From NCBI GenBank assembly GCA_009763385.1, contig CM019823.1, positions 168,670,302 through 168,734,301 of the forward strand: a stretch of DNA of 64,000 nucleotides, given 5' to 3'. Position numbers and translations under genes: made by a program. Position 1 is the stretch's first letter; each line of letters opens with the position of its first letter. This DNA is from Coix lacryma-jobi var. lacryma-jobi (lineage: Eukaryota > Streptophyta > Magnoliopsida > Poales > Poaceae). The notes beneath the pieces were generated by a model. That model was not told the origin of the DNA, ran no database searches, and was given only the letters and a program-made list of their open reading frames with translations. Positions 57,319 through 64,000 of the stretch are shown piece by piece.

Positions 57319-60300
57319 ATGGCTAGGTTGAAGCAAACTGCTCGCGCTGTTTCTCCCACACAGCAGCGGATGAGGGGATTACCTTCGAGTTTGGTCTGAG
57401 CCGGGTTTGTGCAAGTGAGATTGCATCTTACGTGCGGTGGGGCTGGGTTGAGGAAGGCAGGCGAGGGCCAGCAGTGGGGAGAACCGTGCCGAGGCCGGGT
57501 GTAGATGAGGTTGTGGTGTTTGAGGAGTTCTTTTCGGCTGGCCTTCGCTTCCCAGCTGACTCCTTCGTGACTTCGGTCCTGCGGAGGTTCAACCTGCGGT
57601 TTCATCAGCTTACGCCGTCCTGCTTCACAAAGATGTCAGTCTACGTCTGGGCCTGCAGGTCTCAGGGGGTTGTTCCTCATGTCGAGGGTTTTGTTCGCAC
57701 TCATCGCGTTCACATGCAGCCTCGCAAGATTACGAACAGCGAGGGCAAGATCAGCCTTGGACAATTTGCGGTGTACACTTTTTGCCATCGCGCCGGCGTG
57801 GAGCTGCCGGTGCAAGCGCAGAAAAACAAGTGGAGCAGCGGGTGGCAGGGGTTCTGGTTCTATTACAAACTCAGTGACAGCTCCGAGCTTTGCGGCGAGC
57901 TTCCGGTGCTTGGAGTTGGGCGCCGAAGCTAAGATGAGCATCGAGGCCCATGCTGCTGTTGATTGCCTGAGGGTCGTTGCGCGTTCTCAGTGCGCGCGTG
58001 ATTTGGTGGAGGAATATTGCTGTGCCAAGATTTGGCCTCTTGGCCGGAGGCAGACTTGTTCGTTGTGGAGAATGACCCGAGGTACGAAGGTAGGGGCTTG
58101 AAGAAGCCTAGTTGGATCTAGAGAAGGTCTGGGAAAGAACTCTTAAGAAATTTCCGAGGCGCGAGGGTGGGAACGAAGCTGTTTTAAAACGAGTTCAGCA
58201 GTGGACGGACGAACTCGTGGGGAAGCTTTCCCCACTGGAAGTGAAGGCTATCCATAGCTTGGTGGGCGCGAAGGTCGTGTGAACAGAATGTTTGACATTC
58301 TTGGTATTCGGTACGCCGACTGGCCCGCTCCTTCGAGCGACGACGCGCCGAAGAAGAGGAAGCGGAAGGCTTCGGGAGGGACGGAGATCGTGTCTCGGCC
58401 GAAGAGAGGCCGTGGTCGAGGTCGTGGAGGAGCTGGCGGACGAGCGAAGGTGCTTGCGACGAAGGTCGCTGCTGGCTCTGTTGCTGCGGGCACTTCTTTG
58501 GCCGCTGCTCGGAGCGGCCGGGGTGCCAGTTCGGTCGGGGGACGCGTGCCTCGCGTTGGAGGGATCGGTGCTTTGGTCCAAACTTCGGGCGACGAGGATG
58601 AATCTGATGATGAGGTGGAGGAGAAGGACGCAAAGGAGGGGGAGACGGGCGAGGGTTCGTCTGATGAAGGTAGCGAGGGTTCTACTGAAGGGCATGACAC
58701 GGAAGAGGAGGTGTCTATTGGAGGCGGAGCCTCGCCGGTCGTTGGTGCGATGGTTACCCAGGGCGCAGATGAGCTTGCTCGAGATATTGAGCCAGGCAGC
58801 CCTCGACGAGGTGCGGTTCCCAGGTTCGCGGGCTCGCACCTTTGGGTGGAGGGGTTTGAGTTCGATGGGGAACTTGACTCTGCGCGGTCCCGGGGAAAAA
58901 ACCGTTTGGCGAGGCTAGCCGGTCGAGCCTTCCGGAGTACGCCAAGAAACTTGGGATTTCTGATCCGGCGACTGCACTGTTCACCAGTCCGACCTTCGGA
59001 TTGCCACTTGCAGTGCAGCCCGGAGGAAAGGCGTTTTCTGGGCCGGATCTTTGGCCGCATTTGTGTGCCGGAGGCGGAGGTCCTTCTTGCAGATCAAGCG
59101 GTTGGCGACACCTTTGATGATGTTGACGTCAAGTTGGCGGAGCTGATGCTCTTGAACCGCTCAGCGAGGCGGAAGGTTAGCTCCGACATGGAGTTTATGA
59201 GGAACCATATGACTGAACTTGAGAAAGAGAACAGCAAACTGGCGCGGAGCCTAGAGAACAGAGAAAATGAAATGAGGATTGCTTCGGAAAGGCCGCGAAG
59301 GCTCGAGAGGAGGCGGTTGAGCTGGCGAAGCGTGCTGATCTGATTGCCGCGGGAAGGAGAAGGACAAGGCTTTAGCCGAGGCCGAGGGTCGGCTAGTTGA
59401 TTTGAAGAACTCTTGGCGGACGAGCATGAGAACGTCAAGCGTAAACTTGATTGTTGTCTGACCGAGGCTGGGGGTTCAGCCGGAGAGCCATTGCCTGCGG
59501 TTGATGCAGAGGCCTTCGAGGGCTGGCTGGGCAACGAGCTTGATGTGTTTAGCTCGCTAGTTTCCAACGCAGCCGATTTTGGTGGCTACGCCGGGGCCTT
59601 GGCAATGGCGAGCACGCTTCGACTGGCGGATTGTGATCACCTTCGCAAGGTCAAAAGGCCGAGCCATGTCTTTCCGACAGTTGAAGAGGTTCGCCAGATG
59701 AAGGTTGACGACGCAGAAGTCCGGAACTGTGCGATGCGTTTGCTTCGCAAGTTTTGGATCTCCGGAGGTGGCCGGGCTCTCGCCTTCGAAGAAGCTGCCG
59801 AGGCTACGCGCCAGGTTCGCACCTTGATTAAGTTTTTGGTCTGTGTTGATTTTGTTTTGGAGGGGTTGTTTGTTGATTTTGGCGAGGTTTGTCTTTGTTT
59901 TGCTTGTAGGCTCGACGAGATGCAATGCCCTCGCCGTCTGCGGGAGATGCAGCGAGGGGTGACCCCGAAGCCGCCCCTGAGCCAAGCTGTGCGGGGGTTA
60001 CGCTCGCCGAGATCGAGGCGTTGACCGAGAGCGGCCGATCGTGGAAGGAGATGCTGCGCGGGCGACGGCGATGGAAGAGGAGGCTGCGGCGAACGTCGAG
60101 GCTGCTGCGAAGGAAACCACGGCGGGGAGGCGTCAGCTGGGACCTCGACTGCCGCCGCTGGCGAGGGTGTGGACGTCAATCGAGGGGAAGCTGGGCAGGT
60201 GTGATGCCTGGGTTTGTTGGGGCGAGGGAGGCCTTTTTGTAGATACTGTGGTTGTTTGTAAAGACTTGGCGAGGCTGAGACATCTCGTATTTTTGTGCAA

Positions 60301-60855
60301 CATGCAGTTTTCTGACGGAACCGTGCTAGACGTATTCGACGTGACCCCGCTGATGTTGAACTACCAAGACGTTTTTATAACTGGTGAATCCTGGGCTCGC
60401 GCTAGATTTAAATATCCTTCGCTTTCCTTTGAACGTTTTTGGTGGTCGAAGGTGCGGAGATATGATTTAAAGAATAGTAGGTCGAGTCGATTTTGGCGCG
60501 AGACAGACTATACAGACCGCCAAGCCGATCGTTATTTGTTTGGGTCTTCTTCGACCTCGCAAGTTGGCGGTGATGATGATATTGACGAGAACACAGCTTT
60601 GGAATATTTGTTCGGTCGAAGGGAGCTTGAAGTTGGTTCGGATGGGGTGCTTGTGATCCCGAAGGAGGAACCTTCGGAAGTTGAGACGAGGCATAGGTAC
60701 ATGTATAGGCGAGGTTTTGCCTGGGGAGCTGCCAATTGTCCCTGTAGCTCCTTTTGTTGTGGGGACCCCTGGTTCCAGTGGGGGGTTTTTTGAGATGGAG
60801 GCCGAAGGTTTGGATGATTTGGAGTTAATTGAGGGGAGCGGTGGTCCCTTGTAAG
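57319..60855 (+). pseudogene. Antisense ORF of element G (H3-tail-like N-terminus; broken)
   Basis: The first ATG after the TATA box, with G at -3 and +4, starts M-A-R-L-K-Q-T-A-R, then A-V-S-P-T. Eight of the first nine residues equal the histone H3 N-terminus (T3 replaced by Leu). The frame shifts after ~21 codons. Then 57432-57932 has a domain resembling the plant gypsy-type transposon domain (Pfam Transposase_28), with FEEFFSAGLRFP and HQLTP. 58279-59343 has a basic patch KKRKRK and RPKRGRGRGRGG (about 58350-58430, AT-hook-like), an acidic Asp/Glu tract (about 58585-58730) and a coiled coil (about 59130-59300). 59413-60024 and 60041-60793 carry two unrecognised parts. The C-terminus appears to end at TAA 60853-60855 after another shift. 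A nuclear, chromatin-associated role is inference. Confidence 0.65.
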
Positions 60856-60972
60856 ATTTTTAATTTTTGGATATATCGTTGTTGTAACATTGTTTTGTAA
60901 CGGTATGAGAAAAGCGTGTGGGTTGTGTGCCATATTTGCTGTGCTATTTTGACGTTTCTTATGTTGTTTTAA
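60856..60972 (+). other. 3' flank of the antisense ORF
   Basis: T-rich with TTGTAAC and TTTTGTAACGG phrases that could act as plant 3'-end signals. No gene. Confidence 0.35.
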
Positions 60973-62030
60973 CGGCGACGCCCCCTTTTTCTTTTAGCGA
61001 GGCTCGCGCACTTGCTCGTGTAAGCGTGTTTTGAAAAAACAGCGACGCCCCCTTTTTCTTTTAGCGAGGCTCGCGCACTTGCTCGTGTAAGCTTGTTTTG
61101 AAAAAACAGCGACGCCCCCTTTTTCTTTTAGCGAGGCTCGCGCACTTGCTCGTGTAAGCTTGTTTTGAAAAAACAGCGACGCCCCCTTTTTCTTTTAGCG
61201 AGGCTCGCGCACTTGCTCATGTGAGCTTGTTTGAAAAAACAGCGACGCCCCCTTTTCTTTTAGCGAGGCTCGCGCACTTGCTCGTGTAAGCTTGTTTTGA
61301 AAAAACGACGCCGCCCCTTTTTCTTTTAGCGAGGCTCGCGCACTTGCTCATGTGAGCTTGTTTTGAAAAAACAGCGACGCCCCCTTTTTCTTTTAGCGAG
61401 GCTCGCGCACTTGCTCATGTAAGCTTGTTTTGAAAAAACACAGCGACGCCCCCTTTTTCTTTTAGCGAGGCTCGCGCACTTGCTCATGTGAGCTTGTTTT
61501 GAAAAAACAGCGACGCCCCCTTTTTCTTTTAGCGAGGCTCGCGCACTTGCTCGTGTAAGCTTGTTTTGAAAAAACAGCGACGCCCCCTTTTTCTTTTAGC
61601 GAGGCTCGCGCACTTGCTCATGTGAGCTTGTTTTTGAAAAAACAGCGACGCCCCCTTTTTCTTTTAGCGAGGCTCGCGCACTTGCTCATGTAAGCTTGTT
61701 TTGAAAAAACAGCGACGCCCCCTTTTTTCTTTTAGCGAGGCTCGCGCACTTGCTCATGTGAGCTTGTTTTTGAAAAAACAGCGACGCCCCCTTTTTCTTT
61801 TAGCGAGGCTCGCGCACTTGCTCATGTGAGCTTGTTTTTGAAAAACAGCGACGCCCCCTTTTTCTTTTAGCGAGGCTCGCGCACTTGCTCATGTGAGCTT
61901 GTTTTGGAAAAACAGCGACGCCCCCTTTTTCTTTTAGCGAGGCTCGCGCACTTGCTCATGTGAGCTTGTTTTTGAAAAAACAGCGACGCCCCCTTTTTCT
62001 TTTAGCGAGGCTCGCGCGCTGTTTTTAGTC
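60973..62030. repeat. 67-bp tandem array, about 16 copies
   Basis: Unit GCGACGCCCCC...TTTAGCGAGGCTCGCGCACTTGCTC(A/G)TGT(A/G)AGCTTG then T and A runs. GCGACG starts at 60975, 61042, 61109, 61176 and so on to about 61984. Copies alternate CGTGTAAG, CATGTGAG and CATGTAAG variants in an ordered way, showing higher-order duplication. Confidence 0.95.
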
Positions 62031-62040
62031 GCATTGATGT

Positions 62041-62556
62041 GGTCCCGCCCGAGGCCTGGCTTGGAGGGCTCGGGCGAGACGGAGAATGTGGGCCCGCCCG
62101 AGGCCTGGCTTGGAGGGCTCGGGCGAGGCGGAGAATGTGGGCCCGCCCGAGGCCTGGCTTGGAGGGCTCGGGCGAGACGGAGAATGTGGGGGCCCGCCCG
62201 AGGCCTGGCTTGGAGGGCTAGGGCGAGACGGGGAGAGTGGGCCCGCACCGAGGCCTGGCTTGGAGGGCTCGGGCGAGACGGGGGAGTGGGCCCGCGCCGA
62301 GGCCTGGCTTGGAGGGCTCGGGCGAGATGGAGAATGTGGGCCCGCCCGAGGCCTGGCTTGGAGGGCTAGGGCGAGACGGGGAGAGTGGGCCCGCACCGAG
62401 GCCTGGCTTGGAGGGCTCGGGCGAGACGGAGAATGGGGCCCGCCCGAGGCCTGGCTTGGAGGGCTAGGGCGAGACGGGGAGAGGTGGCCCGCACCGAGGC
62501 CTGGCTTGGAGGGCTCGGGCGAGACGGGGGGAGTGGGCCGCGCGAGGCCTGGCTTG
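62041..62556. repeat. 49-bp tandem array, ten copies plus a partial one
   Basis: GAGGCCTGGCTTGGAGGGCT starts at 62051, 62100, 62149, 62200, 62250, 62299, 62348, 62398, 62446, 62496 and 62544. Same core and period as the array in solo LTR H. Open in several frames, giving repeat peptides that are not taken as genes. Confidence 0.95.
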
Positions 62557-62572
62557 CTTGTGCGAAGACGGT

Positions 62573-63020
62573 GAAGTTTTTTGCTTTTTGCGAGCCCCTG
62601 TCGTTTGTGCCAGGGTGCTCGACTTTCCTCCCCTTATCTTAGGCGGAGGTGAGTTTGCTTTTGCGAGCCCCTGTCGTTTGTGCCAGGGTGCTCGACTTTC
62701 CTCCCCTTATCTTAGGCGGAGGTGAGTTTGCTTTTTGCGAGCCCCTGTCGTTTGTGCCAGGGTGCTCGACTTTCCTCCCCTTATCTTAGGCGGAGGTGAG
62801 TTTGCTTTTGCGAGCCCCTGTCGTTTGTGCCAGGGTGCTCGACTTTCCTCCCTTATCTTAGGCGGAGGTGAGTTTGCTTTTGCGAGCCCCTGTCGTTTGT
62901 GCCAGGGTGCTCGACTTTCCTCCCCTTATCTTAGGCGGAGGTGAGTTTGCTTTTGCGAGCCCCTGTCGTTTGTGCCAGGGTGCTCGACTTTCCTCCCCTT
63001 ATCTTAGGCGGAGGTGAAGT
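62573..63020. repeat. 73-bp tandem array, six copies
   Basis: GCGAGCCCCTGTCGTTTGTG starts at 62590, 62663, 62737, 62810, 62882 and 62955 (72-74 bp). Units end CTTATCTTAGGCGGAGGTGA. Third distinct array in a row, no gap of more than ~20 bp between arrays. Confidence 0.95.
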
Positions 63021-63311
63021 TTGCTTTGAAAAGAAAAGGAATGTTTTTCGAAGCAATCTTAGCAGGTTTTTCATCGAATGTAGCGCTCTTTGAAGAGATC
63101 CGCTTTTTTCGATGCTTGGGAGTAGAAAGTTGGAGATTTTGCTTTTTTGGGGGCTCTAGCCTGTATTAATGCTTTGGATACTGCCTCATTAAAAAACTTA
63201 CGCCCCTTCGTAAGGAAAAAGAGTGCAGCTCCTGTTTTTGTTAAGTACATGAGAGTAGATAACATGGAAAGTGACAAAGATTACATACCGCGAGGGCTCG
63301 CTAAGGCTCCG
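63021..63311. other. Gap between tandem arrays and pol end of element G
   Basis: About 290 bp of unique, moderately AT-rich sequence. Nothing recognised. Confidence 0.4.
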
Positions 63312-63582
63312 CTATGGGTAGAATTTGCGAAGGTCGTCGATGTTCCAGGTGTGTGGTAGGATGCTACCTTCGCTGTCGGAGAGGTGGAAAGAGCCTGGGC
63401 GATTGCATTCTGCGATCAGGAACGGGCCTGTCCACTTAGGCTGGAACTTTCCGACCATGCTGGCGTTTTGTTTACGGATGAGGACGAGGTCACCCTTCTG
63501 CAGGTTTTTGATTCTGACCTTTTTATCTCTCCACTTCTTGGTCTCTTCCTGATACTTGCGAAGATTGTGAACTGCGCTGCAT
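63312..63582 (-). pseudogene. Element G pol, integrase C-terminal end (partial)
   Basis: About 89 codons on the minus strand, ending at a stop at 63312-63314. It carries KKWRDKKV, KGDLVLIRK, a GKFQPKWTGPF phrase and ends near DDLRKFYP. This is the pattern of the integrase C-terminal region in Ty3/gypsy pol (GDLVL, then WxGPF, then L..FYP). The frame is cut on its upstream side at about 63583, where another LTR begins. The first ~10 residues of the open frame (63614-63583) belong to that foreign sequence. Confidence 0.85.
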
Positions 63583-64000
63583 TGTGACGTAACGGCCCTA
63601 ATCCCATGGCCCACCGATCACTATCAACCACTGACTCGATCCGTACAGCCAAGAGATTAAAGCCGGGTTCGCCACTGGGGCTACATCAGTGCCCGATGTC
63701 CGCAGGTATCATCTCACAATTCTTACAATCTCTTGAACATTTTGACAAATAACACATAATCTCTTGAATATGACAAATAGCGGAAGACTAAACTAATAAC
63801 AATAGTTTTACAAACCAGTGTTCAACATAAACTTAAAGTGGAGTTATTACAGACCATAGTTCAAATAGATAGAGTTGACAGGGTAGCAGATGACAACAAC
63901 TAAAAGATATAGATACATCACCCAGCCCGAGGGTGAATAATCACTCATCGGCCTCATCGGCCTCTTCCTGAACCACAGTCACACAGCAGGGTCCAAGGCA
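63583..64000. mobile_element. Start of another LTR element inserted in G pol (runs off window)
   Basis: TGTGACGTAACGGCCCTAATC at 63583 has the look of a gypsy LTR start and falls exactly where G's integrase reading stops. The rest to 64000 is AT-rich with no ORF. Neither the other end nor a target copy is in the window, so this is a likely call only. Confidence 0.45.

Larger units (their letters stand above)
56211..63582 (-). mobile_element. Element G: Ty3/gypsy Tat-lineage retrotransposon, 3' half
   Basis: Minus-strand element of which the window shows, in its own sense, the end of pol (63582-63312), a 3' region with three tandem arrays (63020-60973), an antisense gene (plus strand 57319-60855) and the 3' LTR (56946-56211). 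An extra ORF in antisense between pol and the 3' LTR is a known feature of some Tat elements such as maize Grande. The 5' side is interrupted at 63583 by another LTR and leaves the window. The left target copy would be GCAAC (56206-56210), untestable here. Confidence 0.8.

Noticed and set aside
58248..59060. Minus-strand ORF of 270 codons opposite the G antisense gene
   Set aside because: Ser/Pro/Arg-rich shadow of the plus-strand ORF, with no family likeness.
62041..62574. Plus-strand ORFs of up to 162 codons with repeated GLEGSGE-like peptides
   Set aside because: They are translations of the 49-bp tandem array, open in several frames at once.

Overview
The window is a plant nuclear intergenic region made almost entirely of nested LTR retrotransposons. 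No ordinary host gene, rRNA or tRNA gene was found. The families point to a large-genome grass (Poaceae, probably panicoid): two long Ty1/copia families with Sirevirus hallmarks (iMet-type primer site, several polypurine tracts before the 3' LTR, a TTCACCCCCCTCT signature near the LTR end), and Ty3/gypsy Tat-like elements with an antisense ORF and tandem-repeat arrays. The exact species is not identifiable by reading.

Layout by nesting, each step placed by LTR ends and target-site duplications (TSDs). Element E (copia family 1, minus strand) spans 1039-52382. Its 3' LTR is split by element A (family 1, plus strand, 1620-30257; TSD GTTCC against TTTCC). A's reverse transcriptase is split by element B (family 2, plus, 7952-24749; TSD CTAAC). 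B is a chimera: after 1.2 kb of gag it restarts with a second, older family-2 LTR fragment and gag-pol (called C here, 11301-22662). C's 3' region holds a minus-strand gypsy LTR fragment (about 20214-21907). E's third ORF is split by element D (family 2, minus, 33228-44501; TSD TGCTG). D's 3' region carries a solo Tat-type LTR (H, 35822-37236; TSD AGAGT). To the right lie a GC-rich probable gypsy LTR piece (52383-53948), a solo Sirevirus-type LTR (F, 53992-55782), and a Tat-lineage gypsy element G on the minus strand (56211 to about 63582). G has its 3' LTR, an antisense gene with its own TATA box, three successive tandem arrays and the end of pol. A further LTR starts at about 63583.

The coding parts are gag (zinc knuckles, coiled coils), protease, integrase, reverse transcriptase and RNase H in copia order, plus an extra third ORF in family 1. 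All copies are broken by frameshifts or stops. E and D keep the longest open stretches.

Points most worth a second look: (1) the G antisense ORF begins with MARLKQTAR, almost the histone H3 tail, and later carries a basic, glycine-arginine-rich tract and an acidic tract; (2) D lacks exactly one 1,830-bp GT...AG segment that C keeps, as if spliced RNA had been reverse transcribed; (3) three LTR families carry clusters of an 11-bp palindrome CGG-N5-CCG with different but self-complementary cores; (4) family 2 has a series of stem-loops before its 3' LTR whose stems differ in sequence yet still pair.
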